Positions 54,682-62,971 of a stretch of 64,000 bases of DNA are shown here, piece by piece. How positions within the stretch are numbered: position 1 is the stretch's first letter; each line of letters starts with the position of its first letter. The stretch spans positions 1 to 64,000 of the forward strand of contig JAEANN010000056.1 of NCBI GenBank assembly GCA_016841965.1. The letters run 5' to 3'. Source of the DNA: Candidatus Roseilinea mizusawaensis. GTDB taxonomy: Bacteria; Chloroflexota; Anaerolineae; J036; Brachytrichaceae. The position numbers and the translations under genes were made by a program. The notes beneath the pieces were generated by a model. The model did no database searches. It was not told where the DNA came from and saw only the letters and a program-made list of their open reading frames with translations.

Positions 54682-56713
54682 TCTTCTGCTACGCCGGGAG
54701 CGGCCCCCGTTGTGGTTCACCCTGGGCCTGCTGCTTGTGCTGGCTGCTGCGCTCGTCTTGCGCCTGCACCGGCTCGACGCGCAGTCGTTCTGGTACGACG
54801 AAGGCAACAGCGCGCGCATTGCCGAGCGCCCTGTGCAGCTCATCATCGCGGGTGCAGCCGGCGACATCCACCCGCCGCTGTACTACCTGGCGCTGCATGT
54901 CTGGCGCGCGCTGTTCGGCGAGAGCGAGGCGGCGCTGCGCAGCCTGTCGGTTGCCTGCGGGGTGGGCCTGGCGCTTTTGGCTGGCCTGACCGCCCACGCG
55001 CTTTTCGGCCCGCGCGCCGGCCTGGTGGCTGCTGTGCTGTTGGCTGTGTCTCCCTTTGCCATCTACTATAGCCAGGAAGCGCGCATGTATGCGCTGCTTG
55101 CCCTCGAAGCGGCTGCCTCCACTTATGCCCTGCTGCGGATTTTGGGTTTTGGATTGGGGACTTTGGATTCGCCCACCCAATCGTCAATCGTCAATCCTTC
55201 AATCGTCAATTCTTCAATTGCCAGTCGTCAATCGTCAATCGCCCTGTTTGTCCTGTCCACTGCCGCCGGCCTCTACACGCACTACGCCTATCCCTTTGTC
55301 ATGATTGGGCAGGGTGTGGGTGTGCTCATCTGGTTTGCGGCCTGGGCTGCGCGCTGCGCTGTGCGCGGGCCGGCCTGGGGGGCGCTGGCTGTTTTCGCCG
55401 GCGGCAACCTCGCGGCCATTGCGCTGTTCCTACCCTGGCTGCCGACTGCCATTCACCAGCTCACTGCGTGGACGGTAGCCCGGCCAGACTACGTGCTGGG
55501 GCCGGCTCTGCTCGACGCCTGGCGCTGGGTTGTGGTGGGGCGCACGCTGCCGCTCGATGAAGCCGGGCCGGCCATGCTGATACTGAGCGCGCTGGCGCTG
55601 ATCGGGCTATGGCCGGCTGCTCCATCCAATCCTCAGTCGTCAATCAGCGCCCGGCGGTTCCTGCCGGCTCTGTTCATGGCGCTGATGGCGCTGGCGCCGT
55701 TTGCCCTGCTGTTTGCCTTCAATCTGTATCGAGAGTCGTATCTCAAGTTTTTGCTGGTTGTCGTGACGCCGCTGTGTGTGTTGGCTGCGCGTGGCATAGC
55801 CGGCCTGTCTGCCGCCTGGCTCCCTGCGCAAGCCGGGCGCACAGGGCGGCTGCTTTCTGCCGGCCTCGCTATCGCCCTCACGAGCGGCGTCGTTGCGCTG
55901 CTGTGGCCCGCGCTCAACAATTTGTATGACAACCCGGCCTATGCCCGTGACGACTATCGCGGCATCGCCCAACTGATCCAGGCTGACGCGCGTCCCGGTG
56001 ACGCCGTGTTGTTCAACGCCCCGAATCAATGGGAGGTGTTCACCTACTATCATCGCCCAGAGCGCCAGTTGGCCCCGGCGATCGCGCTGACCTATCACCC
56101 CGCAGACGATGCCGTGGTCGATGCGCAGATGAGGCCGATCCTTCAGCAACACAGCCGCTTGTTTGTGCTGTACTACGGCGAGCGCGAATCTGACCCTGAG
56201 GGCCGCTATGAACGTTGGCTGGCGGGCAACGCGTTCAAGGCCGATGAGCAATGGGTGGGGCACATTCGCCTGGCGGTGTATGCAACCCGGCTTGCCTCGA
56301 CCAGGTCGGCGCTTGCCGCCACGTTCGGTGATGCCATCCGGCTCGAAAGCGCCGTCGGTGCGCTCGACCCGCAGTCAGCGGGTGGCTTGGTGCCGCTGGA
56401 ACTGCGCTGGCGCGCGCAGACGACGCTGGACACGCGATACAAGGTGTTTGTGCATATCGGTCTGCCCGATGCGCCGCCGGTCGCACAAAACGATTCCGAG
56501 CCGCAAGCTGGCCTGCGCCCAACCGACACCTGGCAGCCTGATGAGGTGATCGTTGATCGCCGCGCGGTCTGGTTGAAGCCTGGCACACCGCCGGGGCGCT
56601 ATGGCGTCTACCTGGGTTTGTATGACGGCGCAACCGGCCAGCGCCTGCCGGTGACTACTGCCGGCGCCCCGCAAAGCGACCGCCTGTTGCTTGGCGAGAT
56701 CGAGGTGCGGTAG
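54647..56713 (+). CDS. GT-C membrane glycosyltransferase (GT39/PMT-like)
   Basis: A 688-residue membrane protein with about 10-12 segments and a C-terminal soluble part. The first loop carries the catalytic-type SFWYDEGNSARIAERP (Asp-Glu), followed by AGDIHPPLYYLALH, as in polyprenyl-phosphate-mannose-type transferases. It probably transfers a sugar from a lipid carrier to an external acceptor. The start is a GTG overlapping the regulator gene by 35 nt, so translation is coupled. Residues 165-200 are encoded by heptamer repeats (SSIVNPSIVNSSIASRQ). Confidence 0.9.
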   Translation: MATACVLKTVIDLLLRRERPPLWFTLGLLLVLAAALVLRLHRLDAQSFWYDEGNSARIAERPVQLIIAGAAGDIHPPLYYLALHVWRALFGESEAALRSLSVACGVGLALLAGLTAHALFGPRAGLVAAVLLAVSPFAIYYSQEARMYALLALEAAASTYALLRILGFGLGTLDSPTQSSIVNPSIVNSSIASRQSSIALFVLSTAAGLYTHYAYPFVMIGQGVGVLIWFAAWAARCAVRGPAWGALAVFAGGNLAAIALFLPWLPTAIHQLTAWTVARPDYVLGPALLDAWRWVVVGRTLPLDEAGPAMLILSALALIGLWPAAPSNPQSSISARRFLPALFMALMALAPFALLFAFNLYRESYLKFLLVVVTPLCVLAARGIAGLSAAWLPAQAGRTGRLLSAGLAIALTSGVVALLWPALNNLYDNPAYARDDYRGIAQLIQADARPGDAVLFNAPNQWEVFTYYHRPERQLAPAIALTYHPADDAVVDAQMRPILQQHSRLFVLYYGERESDPEGRYERWLAGNAFKADEQWVGHIRLAVYATRLASTRSALAATFGDAIRLESAVGALDPQSAGGLVPLELRWRAQTTLDTRYKVFVHIGLPDAPPVAQNDSEPQAGLRPTDTWQPDEVIVDRRAVWLKPGTPPGRYGVYLGLYDGATGQRLPVTTAGAPQSDRLLLGEIEVR
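55138..55242. repeat. GTCAATC/GGATTTT heptamer repeats inside the glycosyltransferase gene
   Basis: A GATTTTGGGTTTTGGATT-type stretch is followed by about eight GTCAATC-like units, all in frame with the gene. A smaller copy sits at 55624-55645. The same family is intergenic at 41.77 and 57.88 kb. Confidence 0.8.
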
Positions 56714-56717
56714 ACGC

Positions 56718-57872
56718 ATGGCGCGTATAACGATTGACTGCACGCCGGCCATTCATCAATCGGCCGGCATTGGCCGGCTGACCCGCGAAATCGTGCGCGC
56801 CCTGCTTCAGCGCGAATCGCGCCATCACTTCACTCTGTTTTGCATGGGGCGGGCCGGCCCCTCTGCAATGGCCGAACTGGCGCGATTGGCCGCGCGCTCG
56901 CCGCGCGCGTCTGTGGCTGTGACGCCGTTGAATGATCGCTGGCTGTACCGGCTGTGGCATCGCGCCCGGCTGCCGTTGCCGGTCGAGCTGTTTGCCGGCC
57001 AGAGCGACCTCTATCACGCCACCGATTTCGTGTTGCCGCCTGTCATGCCGGGCCGGCGCACCGTGCTGACCGTGCATGACCTGACGTTTGAGCGCGCGCC
57101 CGATGCCGCGCCACCCCAGTTGTTGCGTTTTCTCAAAAGAGTTGTGCCGCAGTCGGTGCGCCGGGCGCATCATCTCATCGCCGATTCGCAGGCCACTGCG
57201 CGCGACCTGATCACCCTGTACGCAGTGCCGCCAGAGCGCATCACAGTGATCTACAGCGGGGTCGAGGCGCGTTTCCATCCGCTCGATAGATCTGCGCCCG
57301 GCGTTGCGCCTGACAAGCGTGTCTGGGGCGACGCCCCGTTTGTGCTGACGGTTGGCACGCTGCAACCGCGCAAGAATCATCTGACGTTGGTGCGCGCTTT
57401 TGCGCAGGTGGCGCGCCAGTTGCCCGATCTTCAACTGGTCATCGCCGGCGGCAAGGGCTGGATGTACGAGGCTGTAACGGCGGAAGTCGCCCGCCTCAAC
57501 CTGGCTCAGCGTGTGCGATTCATCGGCTTTGTCGATGACGCCGGTTTGCCCGATTTATATCGCGCCGCGCGCGTGTTTGCGTTTCCATCGCTGTATGAGG
57601 GCTTTGGCCTGCCGCCGCTGGAGGCGATGGCCTGTGGTGTGCCGGTCGTTGCATCGAATGCCTCATCGTTGCCGGAAGTAGTGGGCGATGCCGGCCTGCT
57701 GGTCGATCCGTTGGATGTGGATGGTCTGGCCCAGGCGCTGACGCGCGCCGTTGCAGATGAGACATGGCGCGCCCAGGCCATCGCGCGCGGACTGGCGCGC
57801 GCCCGCCAATTCACCTGGACACGCGCCGCCGAACAACTGCTGGCCGTCTACAACGCAACACTGACTGTGTAA
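56718..57872 (+). CDS. GT4-family glycosyltransferase
   Basis: A 384-residue GT-B glycosyltransferase: N-terminal [38 protein letters not shown] mid-protein, and the nucleotide-sugar E(x7)E motif within [19 protein letters not shown]. It likely adds a sugar (mannose or similar) to a cell-surface glycan on the cytoplasmic side. It starts 5 nt after the GT-C gene, forming a three-gene unit with the FHA regulator. Confidence 0.93.
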   Translation: MARITIDCTPAIHQSAGIGRLTREIVRALLQRESRHHFTLFCMGRAGPSAMAELARLAARSPRASVAVTPLNDRWLYRLWHRARLPLPVELFAGQSDLYHATDFVLPPVMPGRRTVLTVHDLTFERAPDAAPPQLLRFLKRVVPQSVRRAHHLIADSQATARDLITLYAVPPERITVIYSGVEARFHPLDRSAPGVAPDKRVWGDAPFVLTVGTLQPRKNHLTLVRAFAQVARQLPDLQLVIAGGKGWMYEAVTAEVARLNLAQRVRFIGFVDDAGLPDLYRAARVFAFPSLYEGFGLPPLEAMACGVPVVASNASSLPEVVGDAGLLVDPLDVDGLAQALTRAVADETWRAQAIARGLARARQFTWTRAAEQLLAVYNATLTV

Positions 57873-57891
57873 TCGCAATCGTCAATCGTCA
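57871..57891. repeat. GTCAATC repeat at the GT4 3' end
   Basis: AATCGCAATCGTCAATCGTC begins at the stop codon of the glycosyltransferase gene and ends 8 nt from the stop codon of the DinB remnant. Confidence 0.75.
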
Positions 57892-57898
57892 GTTCGGT

Positions 57899-58075
57899 TC
57901 ACCATTCCCCCGCATACGCCACCTGATATGGCTGGACTGTGCGGACGATCCACGCGTAGTGCAGCTCCACAAGCTGGCGCAGATGCAGCGCGTCGTGAGC
58001 CACCCAGGCGGCCATCACGTCGCCGGCAGTGATCTGACCCCATGGCGCCGCGCGCACAATCTGCCAATCCGACGA
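57899..58075 (-). pseudogene. DinB-like C-terminal remnant
   Basis: In this frame (not listed in the ORF track) 58 codons read SSDWQIVRAAPWGQITAGDV, then MAAWVAHDALHLRQLVELHY, then AWIVRTVQPYQVAYAGEW and a stop. The HDALHLRQLVEL segment and the PY-AGEW end match the C-terminal helix of DinB/YfiT-like metal-dependent proteins. An in-frame stop lies directly upstream and the N-terminal two-thirds are absent. It is bounded by a heptamer repeat on its 3' side. Confidence 0.7.
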
Positions 58076-58223
58076 CTACAACCCGCGCAGCCATGCTGCG
58101 GGCGAGTTGACGATTGCATGGCTTGTGTCTGGATTGTGGCGCCACGTTTGCGTTGCAGCCGGTTGTACAATCCGGGCACTTGCCGGCGTTCTGTTTGCGA
58201 GCATTGTGCCGGTGTGATGATCC

Positions 58224-59534
58224 ATGACCAACCAATCCCTTCCCAAACTGCGTGATGTGCCGGCCCAGGACCGGCTGGCGATTCTGGCCCAAATGGCCAA
58301 CCTGGGTGAAGTTGATACCGCAGCCTTGCGGAACGGCTTGTCGCTCGATCAGGCCGACCACATGATCGAAAACGTGGTCGCCACTTATGCGTTGCCGCTG
58401 GGCATCGTCACCAACCTGGTGGTTAACGGGCGCGAGGTGCTTGTACCGATGGTCATCGAAGAGCCGTCGGTGGTGGCCGGGTGTAGCTTTGCTGCAAAGC
58501 TGGCGCGGGCCGGCGGTGGTTTCATTGCCAGCAGCGACGAGCCGATCATGATTGGCCAGATTCAAGTCCTGGACGTGCCGGACATGGACGCTGCACGGCG
58601 GGCGATTGATGATGCCACGCCGGAGCTGATCGAGTGGCTAAATGTGCTGAACCCGCCCACGCGCGATCCGTATACTCGCTCGGTCGGCATCGAAACGCGG
58701 GTCGTCGCCGGCGAGTTCGAATCGACAATTCAAAATCCCAAATCTAGGATTGAGATGCTGGTGGTGCATGTGCTGTATCACGCCGGCGATGCCATGGGCG
58801 CCAACATGGTCAACACTGCATGCGAAGCACTGGCGCCGAAGATCGAGATGCTCACCGGCGGGCGGGTCAATCTGCGCATTTTGTCCAACCTGGCCGATCG
58901 TCGGCTGGCCCGCGCGCGCTGCACGATTCCTGCCGCCGCGCTGGAGGATGAGCGCCGGCCCACCGCTGCAACTCCAGGCGCCCGTATCCAGGATCGCATC
59001 GAAGAGGCCTCATTGTTTGCCGAGCTGGACCCGTATCGCGCTGCGACCCACAACAAGGGCATCATGAATGGCATCGATGCGGTGGCCCTGGCGACCGGCA
59101 ATGACTGGCGGGCCATCGAGGCCGGCGCCCATGCCTATGCGGCGCGCAATGGCCGCTATACCTCGCTCACGCGCTGGCGCGTGAACGCACAGGGCGATCT
59201 GAACGGCGAGATCGAATTGCCCCTGGCAGCCGGGATGGTGGGCGGGGCGACGCGGGTGCACCCGTCGGCGCGCGCCGCGCTCAAGATCATGGGGGTGAAG
59301 ACTGCGCGCGAGCTGGCCGAGGTGATGGCGTGTGTGGGGTTGGCGCAGAACTTTGCGGCGATTCGCGCGCTGGCTAACGAAGGCATTCAACGTGGTCACA
59401 TGGCGCTGCACGCGCGACAGGTCGCGCTGGCTGCCGGCGCGACCGGCGAGCAAGTCGCGCGCATCGCGCAGCAACTGGTTGCCGAGCGCAATTTTAAGGT
59501 TGATCGCGCAAAGGAATTGCTGGCCGGCCAGTAG
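58224..59534 (+). CDS. mvaA: Class II hydroxymethylglutaryl-CoA reductase
   Basis: A 436-residue class II HMG-CoA reductase interconverting HMG-CoA and mevalonate. Catalytic residues are in place: Glu in MVIEEPSVVAG, Lys in HNKGIMNGIDAV, Asp in ATGNDWRAIE, and His in MALHARQVALAAG; the DAMGANMVNTACEAL motif binds the nucleotide. It most likely serves the mevalonate pathway to isoprenoids, although a degradative role is possible for this class. Residues about 169-177 (STIQNPKSR) are encoded by a heptamer-repeat insert in a surface loop. Confidence 0.94.
   Translation: MTNQSLPKLRDVPAQDRLAILAQMANLGEVDTAALRNGLSLDQADHMIENVVATYALPLGIVTNLVVNGREVLVPMVIEEPSVVAGCSFAAKLARAGGGFIASSDEPIMIGQIQVLDVPDMDAARRAIDDATPELIEWLNVLNPPTRDPYTRSVGIETRVVAGEFESTIQNPKSRIEMLVVHVLYHAGDAMGANMVNTACEALAPKIEMLTGGRVNLRILSNLADRRLARARCTIPAAALEDERRPTAATPGARIQDRIEEASLFAELDPYRAATHNKGIMNGIDAVALATGNDWRAIEAGAHAYAARNGRYTSLTRWRVNAQGDLNGEIELPLAAGMVGGATRVHPSARAALKIMGVKTARELAEVMACVGLAQNFAAIRALANEGIQRGHMALHARQVALAAGATGEQVARIAQQLVAERNFKVDRAKELLAGQ
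58729..58751. repeat. AATCCAA-type repeat inside the HMG-CoA reductase gene
   Basis: TTCAAAATCCCAAATCTAGG, in frame, encodes IQNPKSR. The same peptide (IQNPxS) results from the repeat upstream of the FemAB gene. Confidence 0.7.
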
Positions 59535-59572
59535 CGATTGACGGTTGGCTGCTCATGCGCGCCGAGTGCCGA

Positions 59573-60298
59573 TCAGGTGTTGGGCGATGGCGTTTTCTCG
59601 TACACGCCCAGGATGTGCACACGCGCGCGCTGGAGCGCCGGCCAGTCCAGTGCGCGTTCGATAGCGCAGGCAATGGCAAACAGGGGGCGATTGACGCCCA
59701 GATAGGTCGGATCGCCGTGCAGGATCACTTCAACCCGGCGAAAGCCAATCGGCAACAACACCTGTTCGATGCGCCCGACGGTGTTGATGCGATACCGCAC
59801 GGGGTAGGTGTCGCCGGCCTGCCGGCCATGCAGCCGGCGCGCCAGCCGGTCGCGCAGCCGGTGAGGGGTAGCGCGGATGATCCACGTGTTGTAGTTCCAG
59901 GCGTTGGGGGTGAGGAAGATCGTTTTGCCGCCCGGCTTCAACACGCGATGGATTTCGCGGAAAGCGCGCGCCGGCTGCTCCAAGTGTTCCAGCACAAAGA
60001 CCAGCACCGCTGTGTTGAACTGCGCGTCGGCGAATGGCAGATCATCGGCCAGGCCGGCGGCGCGCTTGGCAATGGTGGTGTTCAAAAGCAACGCGCCGGC
60101 GTCGGGGTCGCATCCTATGACATGCGGTGTTTTGGCGTAGATCGGTTGTAGAAAATCGGCATGACCGCAGCCGATGTCGAGGATGCGCGCGCCGGCTGCA
60201 GTGTGCCGATTCACCAGCTCACGCAAGACGAACAGACTGTGCCGCCAGCCAGGCTTGCGCCGGGCATATTCGCGGCGAAAATGCTCCTGAACACCCAT
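59573..60298 (-). CDS. Class I SAM-dependent methyltransferase
   Basis: A 241-residue methyltransferase. SAM motif I is ARILDIGCGHADFL, with later motifs VIGCDPDAGAL and ADDLPFADAQFNTAVLVFVLEHLEQP. It resembles type-11 methyltransferases; the acceptor is unknown. The track ORF is longer, but its upstream part is antisense to other sequence. The ATG at 60298 (MGVQEHFRREYARR) directly follows an ATCCAAAATCG repeat. Confidence 0.88.
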   Translation of the reverse strand: MGVQEHFRREYARRKPGWRHSLFVLRELVNRHTAAGARILDIGCGHADFLQPIYAKTPHVIGCDPDAGALLLNTTIAKRAAGLADDLPFADAQFNTAVLVFVLEHLEQPARAFREIHRVLKPGGKTIFLTPNAWNYNTWIIRATPHRLRDRLARRLHGRQAGDTYPVRYRINTVGRIEQVLLPIGFRRVEVILHGDPTYLGVNRPLFAIACAIERALDWPALQRARVHILGVYEKTPSPNT

Positions 60299-60727
60299 GA
60301 CGATTTTGGATTTTCGCACGTGTTTGCCGACGCGCACAATGAGCTTGATATCGCCGCCGGCTTTGCCTGTCCGCACTTTCACCTGCAGGCCAGGCCGGTT
60401 GGTGATGAGGGCGTGGCCGAGAATGCCACCCAGTTGTTTGCGCTGTGCCGTGAACGGGGGATCAACCATCTCATCTACGCCGGCTTTGCCATCAACTGGT
60501 GCCTGCTCATGTCGCCGGGCGGCATGCTGGACATGAGCCGGCGCGGCTTCATGTGTTCGGCTTTGCGCCAGGCGGTCACGGCGGTTGAGAATCGCGAATC
60601 GGCGCGCCTGGAATTGCACAAAGAAGAAGCATTGTGGCGTGTGGCGCTGGCGTTTGGCTTTGTGTTCGATGTGGATGAGTTTGTTCGGGCTGTGGCAGCA
60701 CAGCCGGGCCGGGAGGAAGCGCGATGA
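60281..60727 (+). pseudogene. Isochorismatase-like cysteine hydrolase, N-terminally truncated
   Basis: From about 60320 the frame matches the C-terminal half of an isochorismatase-fold hydrolase: ATQLFALCRERGINHLIYAG, then FAINWCLLMSPGGM with the nucleophile Cys, then AVTAVENRESARLELHKEEA. The N-terminal half, which carries the catalytic Asp and first strands, is absent, and the frame runs into the methyltransferase start region. The truncation coincides with the repeat at 60301-60316. A short product from 60281 could be made, but it would lack part of the active site. Confidence 0.65.
60301..60316. repeat. CGATTTTGGATTTTCG repeat at the truncation point
   Basis: The reverse complement CGAAAATCCAAAATCG ends two bases before the methyltransferase ATG and, on the other strand, precedes the first isochorismatase-like residues. 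Confidence 0.7.
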
Positions 60728-62501
60728 GTTACACGCATGTCGGGCACAGCCTTGTCGCAACTTTAACATTCTCGGGCTTGTCACCATAATCGATCCGCGC
60801 GATGGCCGCGAGAAGGTTATCCTGTCGAACTTTGCCTCGGGGACGACCGGCAATCTGGTGCTCGTCGATCCAGATGCAGCGGATGAAGCGGCACGCGCCG
60901 GTGAGTCTATCCCCTTGCCGGGCGATGAGGGCGCCTGGGCGTTGCTCACGCTGAACGATGGCCGCCTGCTGGTGGGAACCTGTCCGCGCTTTGGTTATCT
61001 GCACAGCCTCGATCTACGTTCGCGCACCTGGGCCGAGCCTTTGCGCGACCCGCACGAGTTGTACATCTGGAACCTTGCGCCGGGTTCGGATGGCATGGTG
61101 TATGGCGGCACCTGGCCCGGCTGCGCGTTGCTGCGCTATGACCCGGCTGCGCATCGGCTCGACAACCTGGGCTGCGCCTCCGACAACCCCGACAACGCCT
61201 ACACCCGCACCGTGTATGCGCTGCCCGGCCGGCTGCTCATCGTCTGCGGCTATGCTGATCCCCATTTGACGGTGTGGGATCTGGGCACGGGCGAGCATCG
61301 CCGGTTTGGTAAGCCCGGCGCGACGGTGCGCCAGGTGAACGCCCGTTTTGTATGCCTTGAAACGGGCGGTGACCTGGAGTTCTATGACGCGCACACCCTC
61401 GAACCCCTGGCGGATGATCTGCGCGACGCCTTGACGCCGCAACGCCGATCGGTGTTGCCATCTGCCAACTGGTCGGTCGGTCTACGAGATGGCCGGCTGT
61501 TTGTGGTGCGCGGGCAGGAGTACGCCATTGCAGCTGCGCCAGGCCGGCCCCAGACGCAGCCCGCGCTGACGCCTATTCCGACCGAGCGACCCGGCACCCG
61601 CATTCACACGCTGATCTCCGACACGCAAGGCCGGCTGTGGGGATCGTCCGCCTTCGGCCAAACCATCTTTCGCTACGACCCGGCCAGCAGCGAGGTGTGG
61701 AACTCGCAGGTGGTGTGCGATGCCGGCGGCGAGGTGTATGGGATGGCTTTCGTTGGCGGCCGGCTGTTCATGGCTGCCTATGCCGGCGGCGATCACATCG
61801 TATACGACCCGACCCAACCGTGGAACCAGATCGACAACGTCAATCCGCGCGCATTGGAGCCGGTGCGCCCGGCGCTGATTCGTCCTTCAGGCCGCAGCGT
61901 GATCGGCCCGGATGGCGCGTTCTGGACCGGCTGGATGGCTGCCTATGGCATGTATGGGGGCGGGCTTTCGCGCGTCGATCCTGTCGCCGGGGTGGTGCAG
62001 TGCTGGCGCGATCCAATTCCTGCTCAGGCGATCATCGGCCTGACGGCGGGCGCGCACTGTCTGTACTTCATCACCGGCGGGCAGGCCAATGGGCTGCCGG
62101 AGAAAACGGAACCGTTTCATTGCGTAGCGTGGAGCGTCGAGGGCCGCATCTTGCATGAGCGGGTGTATGAAGCCGGCGCCCACCTGCGGGCAATTTGCGC
62201 CACACCGGCCGGCGTGGCGCTGGCCGTCGATCGGCGTCTGGAACTGCTCGACCCCCAGACGTTGGAGGTGCTGAGCGCGATGACGTTGCCGGCGGCATGT
62301 CAGACGGTGCTGGCGTGGGGGGATGACGACCTGGCTATATTCTGTGGCGCGCAGGTGTTGCGCGCGCAGCCGGCGACCGGCAGGCTGACGCCGGTGTGCG
62401 ACTTGCCCGGCGACGTGTATGCCGCCACGTTCACGCCGGCCGGCGATTTGTATTTTGCTCACGAGCGCGACCTGTATCGGTTGCCGGCAGGGGCAGGGTG
62501 A
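60724..62501 (+). CDS. Beta-propeller protein with an apparent N-terminal frameshift
   Basis: The main frame, from NFNILGLVTIIDPRDGREKV to the stop at 62501, gives about 575 residues with repeated blades (AYTRTVYALPGRLLIVCGYA, GRLWGSSAFGQTIFRYDP, GVAQ/VVQCWRD-like). There is no signal peptide. The only strong Shine-Dalgarno (GGGAGG, 7-nt spacer) precedes the ATG at 60724, whose frame encodes MSYTHVGHSLVATLTFSGLS and stops at 60789, one frame away from the propeller. A single inserted base near 60755-60765 would join them. Alternative starts for the propeller frame (for example ATG 60672) have no Shine-Dalgarno. Function unknown. Confidence 0.6.
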
Positions 62502-62602
62502 ACGCATTGGACTATCGGGTCGAAAGTTGACGCGCTAGAACACGCAGCTCACTTGCCGATGAGTAGCCGGTCAGCATCGCTGGATCAACACAACTCTGGC
62601 GC

Positions 62603-62968
62603 CTAAAAGCGAACCCGATTCGCGGTCCTGCCAAAGATTGGCAACAGTGCCACACGCCCACGTATGGCATTCGCAATCCCGATGATCCAGGCAAACACGC
62701 CGAACACATAGGCAACGATGACCAGAGCAAAAAGCGCGTTGCTGATAATGAACGTATACGGAATCCAGCCTGATAACCATGCGATCGCTGACCAGCCGAT
62801 GAACGTCGCGATTAAAAAGACAACCAGTCCAATGCCTTGCTTCAAGTGAAACACCGCGAAAGCGTCTTTTCGTCGTGCCAAGAGCACGTAGAGCCAACCG
62901 ATAATAGGGACGTAGGCGAGTGCGCCTGCTGCGCGCGATGATCCGTCTATCATCGGAGCATTTGGCAT
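62603..62968 (-). CDS. DUF4870/Tic20-like small membrane protein
   Basis: A 121-residue membrane protein with about three hydrophobic segments. AGALAYVPIIGWLYVL, FHLKQGIGLVVFLIATFIGW and AWIIGIANAIRGRVALLPIFG match the DUF4870/Tic20-like family. Function unknown. GGAGGG precedes the ATG at 62968, which lies 3 nt from the stop of the ABC ATPase gene. Confidence 0.8.
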   Translation of the reverse strand: MPNAPMIDGSSRAAGALAYVPIIGWLYVLLARRKDAFAVFHLKQGIGLVVFLIATFIGWSAIAWLSGWIPYTFIISNALFALVIVAYVFGVFAWIIGIANAIRGRVALLPIFGRTANRVRF

Positions 62969-62971
62969 GGT

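Noticed and set aside
55138-55242. Possible CRISPR-like array
   Set aside because: Units are 7 bp with no spacers, and no cas genes are present.
57882-58565. 227-residue minus-strand ORF across the DinB remnant and the HMG-CoA reductase start
   Set aside because: Different frame from the DinB-like match and antisense to the reductase gene.
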